From assembly GCA_900155495.1 (NCBI GenBank), contig FTLJ01000503.1, forward strand, positions 1 through 64,000: 64,000 bases of DNA. The letters are read 5' to 3'. The stretch comes from Porogramme epimiltina. Lineage: Eukaryota > Basidiomycota > Agaricomycetes > Polyporales > Polyporaceae. Both the position numbers and the translations under genes were made by a program. Below, piece after piece: positions 23,564-33,215 of the stretch. A model generated the notes under the pieces. The model was not told the origin of the DNA, made no database searches, and saw nothing but the letters and a program-made list of their open reading frames with translations. Positions within the stretch are counted from its first letter, which is position 1; the number at the start of each line of letters is the position of its first letter.

Positions 23564-24898
23564 GGAATGGTCTTGAATCTCAAGTAGGTCCGTTATATAT
23601 TACTTCGCGGATATTTCACCCTGAACATTAGGTTAATGACAGCTAAAGGATGCAATTCACGGAGATGGGATTGTGTATCTGTCACTGGAGGGACTGCGAG
23701 AAGGGTCGTGTGGGAATAACGAGTTGGATAAACATGATTCATGGACACTCGTAGCATCGCCTCCTTGCGCATGAGCGTACTAGTAACTATAGCATTCATA
23801 CCTCGCCCAACTACTGCCATATGTAAATTTGCGAGCTGCAAATGACACATTCAGGAAGTCCTATCGGGGTGCTTGACCTCTCTGTCTGGTGTGCGGTTAC
23901 CTTCTATCGAGTACAAGCCCATACAGAGCGCTGCATTCAGACACCCGGACGCGGGAATATTGCGGCACCGGTCACAGACCCCTGAGAACGCCGGAGATTC
24001 TAGGCATTCACCCAGGTTGCAACTGCTAAGCTAGTGTATTTGACAGCCATCCCGAGACCCGACGTCAATGACAGATCTTCTCGATGCATATACGTCCGTA
24101 CGGATCAGTGTGTGCTATTTTTGCTGCCCTTCTGAGGGCAGAGAACGTACCGAAGTTTCACATCCGGAGAACATCTTCCTGCGATAAGAGAGAACCGCAG
24201 AGCCCGCGCCACTCGCGGTAGGCGTAATTCAAACCCTCGTTAAGTGAGAGGGCGCCCACCGTACAGGATTATGGCCTGCCGGTTTAGCTTGCAGAGCACA
24301 CGCAGCTGTAATCAAATGAACGACAAGATGTATTAATTCGCTTCCCAAATGTACACTACTGTATCCAAGATGTATGCGGGTGCAATACCACTACTGTGTG
24401 CTCAATAGTCCTGTGAGACGCCACCATCATCATGTACCGAGCACGTGCCACTGCCACTCAATGCCACGGGTATGCACGCTTACCACGTCTTCCATTTCAT
24501 TGAGCAGAATCGTACCTCCCGCTGCTTACCAAATTCCACTAGGTTTAGTACAGAAGCGCCCTTAGAGATGCGCTCGGGAGCTAGAGATGCATAGCTGCGA
24601 TCGGAGCATGCATGCAACGTTGGGCTTGTGACCTCAAAAGTCCGAAGTGAGCAGGGAGAGCCACACCCCGCCGGTTTCGGTATCTCTGAGAATCCAGTGA
24701 CGGTCACCGGGAGAATAGGGTGAGCGTCAGATAGTGGTGCGCTTCCTGCGGTTACGAAAACGTGAGGCGGTCGATTCTCTCATTGCACGAGGGAATAGAA
24801 TCACCCACCTTGAAGAGGGTTAGATAGCAGACTTGTCCAGAGAGTAGACATCCACTACTTTCCCTCCGCCCCACCCTGTATGAAGGACACCTCCAAGG
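23564..24898. other. Spacer between peptide genes 3 and 4
   Basis: No supported gene. Short frames on both strands lack motifs. Confidence 0.4.
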
Positions 24899-25137
24899 AT
24901 GGCCTCGTGTTTTCTTCTCCTTGCTGTCTTCCTTACGGTAGCCTTTGCCGTTATCTCCTCCACCGTGGGGTTCCCAACCAGTGGGCGTAGGACACCTAGT
25001 AAGTTTCGCTTCCCTTAGGGAGCATAGGCGTTGATTTGCCATAGCTAGAGACTAACCCATATACATCAGTTGAAGATATAAGCCTGCCAGTTCTCGAGGC
25101 TGCGTGGCTAGAATACCCGTCTGTCGGTGAAGAATGA
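24899..25137 (+). CDS. Small secreted peptide 4, Trp-Leu family (55 aa)
   Basis: Exon 1 (24899-24998) encodes the signal peptide MASCFLLLAVFLTVAFAVIS, then STVGFPTSGRRTP. A 71-base phase-1 intron with GTAAGT donor, CTAAC branch site and CAG acceptor (24999-25069) leads to exon 2, which reads IEDISLPVLEAAWLEYPSVG then EE and a stop at 25135-25137. The mature part would start near FPTS. A dibasic RR pair could be cut by a Kex2-type protease, releasing TPIEDIS... through the C-terminus. AWLEYPSVGEE aligns with RWLENPQVRDQ of peptide 5 and IWLEVTG of peptide 3. This is the best-defined splice structure in the family. Function is unknown. Confidence 0.72.
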
Positions 25138-25885
25138 GGTCACCGAATGCAATGAACAGGAAAGTTATGAAACATTCAGGGAAGTCTTGAGCAATAAGGC
25201 TGACCATACCCCCGTGCCTCAGATAGCATTTTAGCCCTGCAGAACGCGTATCAGAGGACGTAGTCAACGCGGCGCACTACGAATTGCTCAAAGGGTACGG
25301 AAACATGATCTACTTCTGGACGGTGAAAACAACAGGGTGCATGCTATTGGTGCATTTTGAGACGGTATTGTACAACTTGCGCTCTGGTATCTATAAGCAA
25401 CGTCGAGATTTTGCGTTGATCCTGCAGGGAAGTCATGAGTACCAGGAAGGTTGTATGAATCCGGTCGAACGCATGCTAGAATGGGTCCAGGCCCACACCC
25501 AGAGCGCTCCGATTGTCGGACTGAGAACATTTGTGACCTGCCGGCCTCTGCACTCAGTCGGAGATTGAAATTCCTGATCCTATCACTAGGCTGAGCTCGT
25601 TTTTGACGCCGTGCCCGTCTACATTTTTCCTCCGAACCACACCGTAGCCCGTAACTCTATCGGCTCTTGTCCCCGCTAATCAGGAATAAAGGGTAGCCAC
25701 GATGAATGATGATGCCCCTTCATCCTCGAGAGAACCTCTAAACTCTCATTATAAACCACGCTGTCATTATGATAGTTGAGATATTCCTAGATAACGACTT
25801 CGAGTTCCTGCAGACCTTCCACTGACAGAGATCCCATGCGTATAGACACAAAAACCCCCTTCATCTCAACTCAAGCTCAGATTCC
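25138..25885. other. Spacer between peptide gene 4 and candidate 6
   Basis: A 94-codon frame at 25284-25568 on the + strand has no recognisable feature. I see no supported gene. Confidence 0.4.
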
Positions 25886-26084
25886 ATGGCCTCCGGTATC
25901 ATTCTGACCACTACAGTTTTCACTCTTGTTGACGCCTCAGCGTGGACGAAGTAGATAGTGGGTTCTCTAAATGTGGCATTAGTACGCTCAAGTGGAGTTC
26001 TACCAGGAAACAGGGTTGCCTAAACTCACCAGACGTCTCGGACGGAGATTATGCCCATCTAAGGACTGGAATTCAGTAGACTAG
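25886..26084 (+). CDS. Candidate small secreted peptide 6 (38 aa, doubtful)
   Basis: An ATG at 25886 begins a signal-like segment, MASGIILTTTVFTLVDASA, then WTK. A weak donor (GTAGAT at 25951) and an acceptor at 26031-26032 would join to RLGRRLCPSKDWNSVD, with a stop at 26082-26084. It resembles the family in size, strand, position and a C-terminal Trp. However, its intron would be phase 2 rather than phase 1, it lacks the Pro after the signal, and it has DWN instead of W-L. It may be a decayed family member or chance. Confidence 0.3.
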
Positions 26085-26516
26085 ACGTCATTCTGATGGG
26101 CTCAGTCCTCGAGGCTGGTTCGAGGACCCGTGAGCCACTCTTGCTGATATCGCCCGCCGCATATTTACGTTCTGTCGTCCCTAGCCTTATGAAGGGTCCG
26201 ACCTTTCCAGCTTCTGCCCGCGCCGCCCGACGTACTCTTGTGGCCCCGTACCTTGTTCCGGATGGGCTGGCGCGAGGTAATAATAACCCCGCTAGGTTGT
26301 CTTGGCGCGCCGCAGACGGACGTTGAATACGGTGGTCTGATATCGAGGGGCTCCAACTGTCCAAGTCGAGGAACCCGCGCAGCAGATCAGCACGGGCGCT
26401 GCCAGAACGCCGCTACACCGATAGCGCAGACACTGCTATCGTGCATGACGCCTTGTTCCGTCTTTTCTCCTGCTGGGCTGGCACTAGTGCGACATTGCGC
26501 CGCAGTGCGGAGGCAG
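26085..26516. other. Spacer upstream of peptide gene 5
   Basis: Frames on both strands reach 111 codons but overlap one another and show no family motif. The right end is the promoter of peptide gene 5. Confidence 0.4.
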
Positions 26517-26522
26517 TATAAA
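26517..26522 (+). promoter_or_regulatory. TATAAA box upstream of peptide gene 5
   Basis: TATAAA about 105 bases before the ATG at 26626, the same spacing as in peptide gene 2. Confidence 0.5.
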
Positions 26523-26625
26523 GCATCGAGCACGCCCACAGCTCGCAAAACAACGGGTCTGTCGAGCGAGTGAAAAGCTTCAACAACAGCCCAATCTCGT
26601 CGACCTCGCACCTCGGGATACCGTA

Positions 26626-26831
26626 ATGCTCTCCTTGCCGCGTCTTCTTACGCTGTTCGCAGTCCTCGTTACGGCTTCCTATTCCCTTCCAATTGATCTC
26701 GGTAGGCCTCTTTCCTTTCCGCATTGATCACAGAAAATTTATTCTCAACCAACTTCACAGCTTTGCGCAATATTGACGATGAGCGCATTGACATCCGGTG
26801 GTTGGAAAACCCGCAGGTCAGGGACCAGTAA
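26626..26831 (+). CDS. Small secreted peptide 5, Trp-Leu family (48 aa)
   Basis: Exon 1 (26626-26701) encodes the signal peptide MLSLPRLLTLFAVLVTASYS, then LPIDL. A 59-base phase-1 intron (GTAGGC...CACAG, 26702-26760) leads to exon 2, which reads ALRNIDDERIDIRWLENPQ then VRDQ and a stop at 26829-26831. The C-terminus RWLENPQVRDQ aligns with AWLEYPSVGEE of peptide 4. An alternative intron from 26817 to 26923 would extend the protein with ELEFERPQPGDERSRR and more. The short form fits the family better. Mature peptide of about 28 residues, charged, no Cys. Its 3' end lies 0.8 kb from the 3' end of the UstYa-like gene on the other strand, the closest gene in that direction. Confidence 0.65.
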
Positions 26832-27600
26832 CTCCACATGCAGATAGATGTACACGAATGGTGAGAAGTGCATATACGTGCGTCATTATATGGTACACTT
26901 CCTTATTCTTCTTCCATTCTTAGGAGCTAGAGTTTGAGCGGCCTCAGCCCGGAGACGAACGCAGTAGGCGAAGCATCACGATGGCCTGGGAATTCCTTCT
27001 ATCTTCACTGGGCGCAAGCTTATGCTATGGTTCGGGCGGATACTAGTTGCATGATTTACGTATATTACGAGTAAACAAATAACTCAATCGCTCTAGTTGG
27101 AAACCCTCTACAGCTACGACAAAAGCTTCCGGGGTTGAGGTGGAACCGGGGGCTTCCTTGAGTCGACACAATTCTATTATTAGCTCGGCATTCGCTCACG
27201 AGGTGAGCCGGAGACCCCACGACTCCGACAACCACGCGCCATAAGTAACCGACCTCAGGAAGAGAAGGGTTCCCGTCGGGTGGGGCGAAGCCAGCCGCAG
27301 GTTCGACGCAACCCTCGGAAGCAAGCGCAGCCTCTTCCTGCGGGCGTCCCGCCCCGGTCAGAGTTACGTCACCGCCCGTCGCGCGGCCGAACCCTGCAGT
27401 CACTGCCAGGTTGGACTGATGGCGTGATGTCGATGATGCACCGCGCACGCCGCTCGTCCACGGGCTGTGTCGCCCCGCGGTCGAGAGAGTTGGGTGAGAA
27501 CGCGCCCCGAGATAATCATGAAGGATGCAGGGTTTGCATTCTATTACGTTCTGCAGAGCCCGCCCGCGCCCCCGCCTCACCCGCTTGCCGGCCGCCCCAG
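26832..27600. other. Spacer between peptide gene 5 and UstYa-1
   Basis: GC-rich after 27200, with a 171-codon minus-strand frame (27065-27580) that has no recognisable motif. Possibly 3' flank of UstYa-1. Nothing firm is visible. Confidence 0.4.
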
Positions 27601-28253
27601 CTAGGCCTCAACGCCTCCCACACCCGTCTGCGCCTGTGACTCTATTTGTGTCTGCAACCACGCCTGGTGCTCGCGCTGGTTCTCCTCCGTCGCGGCGTAC
27701 ACCGCGCGCCAGTCGAGGCAGCGACGCACGGGATGCGGCTCGACGGGCTTGATGTTCGACGGGTACTGATACGGGTCCAAATTCGTGTCTCCCCTGCAGA
27801 GGATCATCTCGCGAATGTAGTTCATGCAGTGGCGGGCGGGCTGCTCCGTGCGCGCTGAGCGTGGCTTCGTGAGCTGGTCGCGCATGACGTCGAGGCAGCG
27901 CAGTTGGTGGAACATCGACACGAGGAATGGCTCGCGGGAGGGTCCGAGGTGCACGAGCCCGTCGCCCGGGACGAGCGCGCCCCATGCGTGCGAGGCGTTG
28001 AAGTCGTAGTGCAGACCGCTGTCGAAGGCGAAGGCCACGGGTTTGCGCTCGACTTCCCATAGGCCCCCTGCGAGAGCGAAGATGTTGGGTGAGGGACAAA
28101 GAGAAGAAATGAGAACAGAGACAGACCATTCACGAGCTCAGGTTTGGACGAGCGATAGAGCCATGTTAGGCTGATAGCCTTGTATGTGAAGTTGGCGAGA
28201 AGTAGTGTAATGGCCACACCGAGAGCAAGAGATTCGAGCCGTCTTGATGACAT
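27601..28253 (-). CDS. UstYa-like oxidase (DUF3328), copy UstYa-1, 197 aa
   Basis: Two-exon minus-strand gene. Exon 1 (28253-28127) starts MSSRRLESLALGVAITLLLA, an N-terminal membrane anchor, then WLYRSSKPELVN. A 59-base phase-1 intron leads to exon 2 (28067-27601): GLWEVERKPVAFAFDS, HAWGALVPGDGLVHLGP, then the family motifs. The first is FHQLRCLDVMRDQL, corresponding to HxxHC with Arg in place of the second His. The second is ARHCMNYIREMILCRGD. The end is DWRAVYAATEENQREH and GGVEA. UstYa-type proteins are copper-dependent oxidases that cyclise or modify peptides in dikaritin-type pathways (ustiloxin, phomopsin, cyclochlorotine). The substrate here is unknown. It is the only intact copy of this type. 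Relics lie near 44.4, 51.5 and 59.2 kb. Confidence 0.85.
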
Positions 28254-29400
28254 GCCGGGCAGGTGTAGGAGATTCGAGAGGATGGCAGGGTGAAAGGGGG
28301 GGAGCAGGAGGGGGTAGGAGACTGGTACGCGTGTGCGGAGCGGGCTGCACACCTGGATGGGATGAAGGGGATTGTAGAATCCGCCGCGGGGTTGACGCCT
28401 ATTACGACAAGGGCAGGATACAGCGGGCGCTGCCATTGCGTGTCACTGCGTTCCGTTACGCACAAGGGCAGTAACTGTGGGGGGACGCCGCCCACGCAGA
28501 CTGTTCCGCAACGCTGTGAAAAGAAGATCACCCAGACAGCCTCCCGCCCCGGCCGCCGCGGGACAGAACCTTGTGGAAGGATCCGTCAAGGATGTCGATG
28601 ATCATCCACGACGGATCCGTATCACTTGGAATGCATTGTTTCCTAGCGGAGTTCCACGCCTGACCGTGCCAGCCTAGTCGTTCCCGCCGTAGAGATCATA
28701 CCGGTGCCTCGTGCCTCAATGAACGGAGATAACATGGAAGTACAGCAGACTTTCGAGGTAATCTGCCAGCCCGACATACCGGAGGTCGTGGTAGGAAAAG
28801 CGACAGTTCGGCCGTGACTCCGGAGGCGTTGTGGCGCACCGCCCTCCGCGTCCACGTGGCACAGCCCCAAAGTAGTCTCCGAGCGTCTAAGCACAACGCC
28901 CTTTTGCACCACCACCATCAAACCACGGAGACATCAAGTGCATACCCCGAAACATCCCCGAATTGTCTGAGCACATCGAAACACGTAGCGCCATAGGAGC
29001 TACACTAGTGGAAACCTCCGTGTCTCCACTCATGGTAGGTGCTTGAGGCTACCTGATATTCCACTTGCAGCTAAGCTCACGGATTCCTACGAAACTTCCC
29101 AGGCTGTATTACGTTCGTTCCCACAGGGCCAGCATGGTCTAATTAACGAGCGCCATCACCGCTCGGAGGAGTCAAGAACCTAATCCTTGTCCTCCGCCGG
29201 CCCGCGGGCGCATAGCCTCGTGCACAGAAGGATGCCAGCTGCGACGGAAGCTTCCCGGTCAATTCGTTCCAGTCCTATCAGTTCCGTGCTCACTCCAAGC
29301 ACAGGCCCATCTCTCTGTGGGTCGACATCTACACCTTCAGAGCTCAACGTCAACTCTTACCCTCTCTCTTCTCTCCCCCACAACCCCCCCTCTGTCTGTC
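28254..29400. other. Divergent promoter region of UstYa-1 and the membrane-protein gene
   Basis: No gene. Parts recur at 44.52-45.03, 51.58-52.64 and 59.32-60.56 kb, so this is the regulatory spacer of the repeated unit. Confidence 0.55.
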
Positions 29401-30405
29401 ATGCCCCCCCGGCCTAGCGTTTCAGAAGAAAACTACGCTCTTCTTCCAGACGAGGATCGCGAATCCCTCGAGCTTCAGAACAAGAACGAGCCCCAATGTA
29501 AGCCTCCACCACCTATTCACTCTCATACATCACTTAATCCAATTCGAACCCCTTCGCAGCCTCGCAGCCTCGATGGCGTAAGCCAGCAGAGGGCCGCTCC
29601 TCAGCGCTCACCTGGGTCCTCGCCCTCCTCGTGATCGTCGCAGCGACAGACGGCATCGCCGTCCTCTACATGTCCCGCATCATGGACACCGTCTACGCCG
29701 ACCTGTCCACCACCGATCTCGAGTTCGCGAACCCCTACCACGGCCTCGCCGAGCTCTACGCCTCTGGCACCATCAACGCCTCGCACATCGACCCCATCCT
29801 CAACCTCCCCCGCCTCGTCACCCAAGTCTCGTCCGCGCACCCGAACCAGCCCGCACCCGCGGGCGCGCACGACTACTGGCACCCCTCGTTTGGCACGCTC
29901 TCCCCACACGAGCACCGCCTGCGCGTCGCGCCGGGAGTGCGCACCGTCGCGCAGTTCCGCGCGCTCGACTTCGGCATGGAGCGCTGCGAGGTTGTGCTGC
30001 GCCTCCCAGGACCTGGCGACCCCGTCGAGAGCAAGGAGCGCCCGCAGTTCAGCGAGCGCACGGTGCTCGACGTGTTCATGCTCGATGCGCAGAGGCCGCT
30101 TGACGCGCGGAAGGTGACGTGGGACGCGCGGCCGCCGCGCCGCGCGGGCGAGCGCGTGATGACGATCGCACCGCGCCTCGGGGAGGAGACGCGCGTGGGG
30201 CAGTTCCCGTGCGCGTGGGGGAGCCTGCACACGTTCGAGGTGGCGTGCGCGGAGAGCGCGGGGAGCGCGTGCTTGGTGGACGTGTGGTCGAGCCAGAACA
30301 CGACGTATGGTGAGTACTCGGCTCGTCTCTGGGATGTTGTGTCGATGCGATGGAGGCTGATCGCTTGCGGCAGGTATCTACATGTATCAGCATCAGACGA
30401 TATGA
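29401..30405 (+). CDS. Single-pass membrane protein of unknown function, 292 aa (intact array copy)
   Basis: Three exons (29401-29497, 29560-30309, 30374-30405) give an in-frame 292-residue protein. It starts MPPRPSVSEENYALLPDED. After a basic stretch (PRWRKPAEGR) comes one membrane helix, ALTWVLALLVIVAATDGIAV. The lumenal or extracellular part includes ANPYHGLAELYASGTINASH, then DYWHPSFGTLSPHEHR, FRALDFGMERCEVVLRLPG, TVLDVFMLDAQRPLD, an APRLGEETRV...FPCAWGSLHTFEVAC segment and the end YGIYMYQHQTI. The type II membrane layout and the beta-rich body suggest a secretory-pathway protein. I do not recognise a named domain. It starts 1.15 kb from UstYa-1 in divergent orientation, which suggests shared regulation. 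Relics occur at 38.5, 52.7-53.6 and 60.6-61.4 kb. Confidence 0.75.
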
Positions 30406-30972
30406 ACGTTTGAGTTCCAGAGTGGAGCTTGGAACGGAGCCCGCAGGGTATCGCTAGGCTACGTGTACACTATTAGATGCCGAGACCCAAGGCGATCTAT
30501 CGCATCACCCCAGATATTCTACTACATCTATGAAAGTTTTATTCCACATCCCATTATCCAGTATTGGTGCGCGCAACGTCCCTTTGAATTTCTGCGTACC
30601 GCGCCAACTCAATGTGTGGATGCTTATTATGAACTCACCATTGGCACTGCTGGAAGCTTCGTTGTCACGAGGTCAAAGTCCGGCGCTCATCGGCTTTCTT
30701 TCCACCTACGCTTACGCGGCCATTCATCTTCTATTGGCATATCCGCTCCCCAACCCCTACAGCCTTCAACGAAACTTGGCAAAGTATCCTCACTTATACC
30801 ATCTTCCCTCTTCCCCGCGTCCATTTCGTGCCCCCAGTTCTCTCGAAAGCCTCATACTATCAACGATCTCGTACTTCTTGAATCATTTTCTGTCTGCATC
30901 GCTGGTTGTCATGGTGAGTCCAGCCATTTTTCTGCTATAGTGTAGCGCTCATGAAAACCCCCGGGTAGTAAT
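30406..30972 (+). promoter_or_regulatory. HET leader/5' region (array copy 1)
   Basis: A conserved non-coding leader repeated before every HET copy (near 39.26, 46.03, 53.6 and 61.42 kb, and as an orphan at 38.64 kb). Shared marks are a TTTCCAC-TACGCTTACGCG block, a C/T-rich tract and a GTGAGT...TAG intron-like segment ending shortly before the ATG, which suggests a spliced 5' untranslated region. Confidence 0.5.
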
Positions 30973-33215
30973 ATGTGGCTCTTAAACACCCACACCGCGG
31001 AACTTACATTCTTCACGGACCCGGAGAGCATTGGCGAAAATTACGCGATTCTCTCCCATGTTTGGGGAAAGTCATCAGAGGAAGATACATTTCAGACAGT
31101 TCGTGAAGCGTACGAACAATGCCGGAGAAACGAGCTGTCCAATCGGGAAGCCATTCCGTCACGGAGCGCGGGGGTCGACCCTCGAGACTCCCTTATCGCC
31201 TCTCTCTCCGCACAGGTGCAAGATCTGACTACCCGGCACGATGAGCTTGTCGCCGCGCTGCTGCAACAAAACCCCGCGCTCGCGTCTCTGTTGCCCTCCC
31301 ATCATATCCCCACCCACCCCTCTAAACTGCATGTACCCACAAGTGACCCCCCCGACACGGCCGTAACAAAATCCCTCCCAACGGATGCACGCGACCTTTT
31401 ATCCGAAAAGATTCGCAACTTCCTCCACCTGGCAGAGCAACATGGACTCAACTGGGCCTGGGCCGACACATGCTGCATTGACAAGACGAGCAGTGCGGAG
31501 CTCACCGAGGCCATCAATTCTATGTTCGAGTATTATTCCCACTCCTACGTATGCTACGCTTACCTAAGTGATGTCCTCCCATCCGAACATGGCCAGCTCT
31601 TGGAGAGACAGTTTCGACAGAGCAAGTGGCATACGCGCGGCTGGACGCTCCAAGAGCTCATCGCTCCCAAGACCCTCATCTTCATGGCCAACGATTGGAC
31701 TCGCATAGGTACCAAGAACGAGCTTGCACCAGTCTTGAGTCAAATGAGGAATATGCCACCTACAAGCGTCCTGCGGTTCGAGAAGGACTTCTCTGAGGCG
31801 AGTGTCGCTCAGCGCATGTCCTGGGCGGCCAGGCGAAGTACAACTAGAGTCGAGGACGAGGCGTACTGTCTATTCGGGTTATTTGGGATCAACATGCCGA
31901 CGCTATACGGAGAAGGACGGAATGCATTCTACCGGCTGCAGGAAGCGATCATGAACACATCATCTGATATGTCTCTTCTCTCATGGAGCTTTGAACGTCC
32001 GACTTGGCAGGCTTATTTAACAAGCGACCAAGGTAGCAGGACATTTTTCAATGTCACTGGAGATGTCACAAGTATCCTGCACTCTCTCAACAAGCCCGAA
32101 ATATTCGATGAGCCTCCCAACCAAGATCTGCTAGCGCCATCGCCGGGTCAATTTGAAAGCACCAGAGATATTGTGTCGATCGGGGGAGCACGGTTGTCTC
32201 AGAACAATTGGCTAAATGTACGTTGTATCTAGCTTGAATTGACTTTGTCTTATAATTCGAACATCTGTTTAATACGTGACAGGCTGGTCCTGGAATTCCG
32301 TCACTCGCGGCAACTCCTTACGGCATCCGCGCACATCTTCCTTGCATAGACGTCGGGGAGAGGACTGGTTTCATCCTCGTGGACATATTTTGCCGTAGCA
32401 CCCACCCGCAGGCACGGGTAGATCATCGAATCTACCTCCTCCTCAAAAGGAATGTCGCTGCCAACGAGGACCCAACAGGATACTCGTGTTACAATTGCCA
32501 GTGGCTAGAAGCCCGGGTCCCCATGAGGTCTACACGCATCGTGCATATCACAGAGGCCAAGACCACACCTGGGAATCATAGTAGCCGTGCACAGTGGAGA
32601 GACATATATATCTCTGCCCGCCCTCGTCATCGTGCCCATTTTAAATCCGATATTTCAGAACTTGTGGCTCGCTTGGCCACAAATGCCCCCAAGTTTCCGT
32701 CATTCAGGATCCAACCCTCTATGATTTCCAATGGATTATATTACTGTTGTGCCGTTACGCCGCTCCCCTCTAGCATTCTATGGATGGGGTATCCGTCATT
32801 CAGTTTAGCTCTCGAGAACGAATCGTTCAGAGACCTCTACCCCAAACTGATCTTAACAATAGGGATGTGCGGGAGGGTCAATAAGGATACTACTGGCACC
32901 TCAAACACTCACAGTCCTTCCCCAAATTACTACGCTGTCTTGATAACCATAGAATGGCCGGAGGAAGAAGATCCAATGGTCAAAGTTTCAAGTGGGAATT
33001 ACGAAGCGCCACAGCACGATTGTCGGAAAGACCATGTTTCCCATGGATCTATTATCAGAGCACCCCTCCTCGATAATTTCAAGATATCATTCCGAAAAAG
33101 CTTGGTAGACACTCCAGGGGATACCTTAGAAGTCCACATGGGGGACCCGGTAAGCCTTCATCAGCAAAGCGCATATGGCTTAGAGTGGTCTTGGGGACTC
33201 TCTAAGACACTCTAA
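30973..33215 (+). CDS. HET-domain protein, array copy 1 (725 aa, altered C-terminus)
   Basis: Two exons (30973-32217 and 32283-33215). The HET domain (PF06985), known from fungal vegetative incompatibility, is clear: YAILSHVWG near residue 30, then WAWADTCCIDKTSSAELTEA, FEYYSHSYVCYAYLSDV, WHTRGWTLQELIAPKTLIF, and after SWAARR a conserved DEAYCLFGLFGINMPTLYGE block. A Pro/Thr-rich linker at about residues 95-135 varies between copies. Exon 2 encodes a shared C-terminal domain beginning TPYGIRAHLPCIDVGE, with YSCYNCQWLE and YISARPRHRAHFKSDISELV. A 1.07 kb insertion near the end replaces the usual last residues by VSLHQQSAYGLEWSW and a stop at 33215. Most of the protein is unaffected. Likely cytosolic. 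It may trigger a cell-death response on non-self contact, by analogy with ascomycete HET proteins. Confidence 0.88.

Noticed and set aside
20965..26831. Classical dikaritin precursor with repeated KR-flanked cores
   Set aside because: None of the peptide genes has internal repeats or regular KR sites, so only a looser ribosomal-peptide hypothesis is kept.
20965..26831. Mating pheromone precursors
   Set aside because: Basidiomycete pheromones end in a CaaX box and lack a signal peptide. These have a signal peptide and no C-terminal Cys.
29601..30230. 209-codon minus-strand frame
   Set aside because: Antisense to the intact membrane-protein gene. Arg/Val-rich composition typical of a shadow frame.
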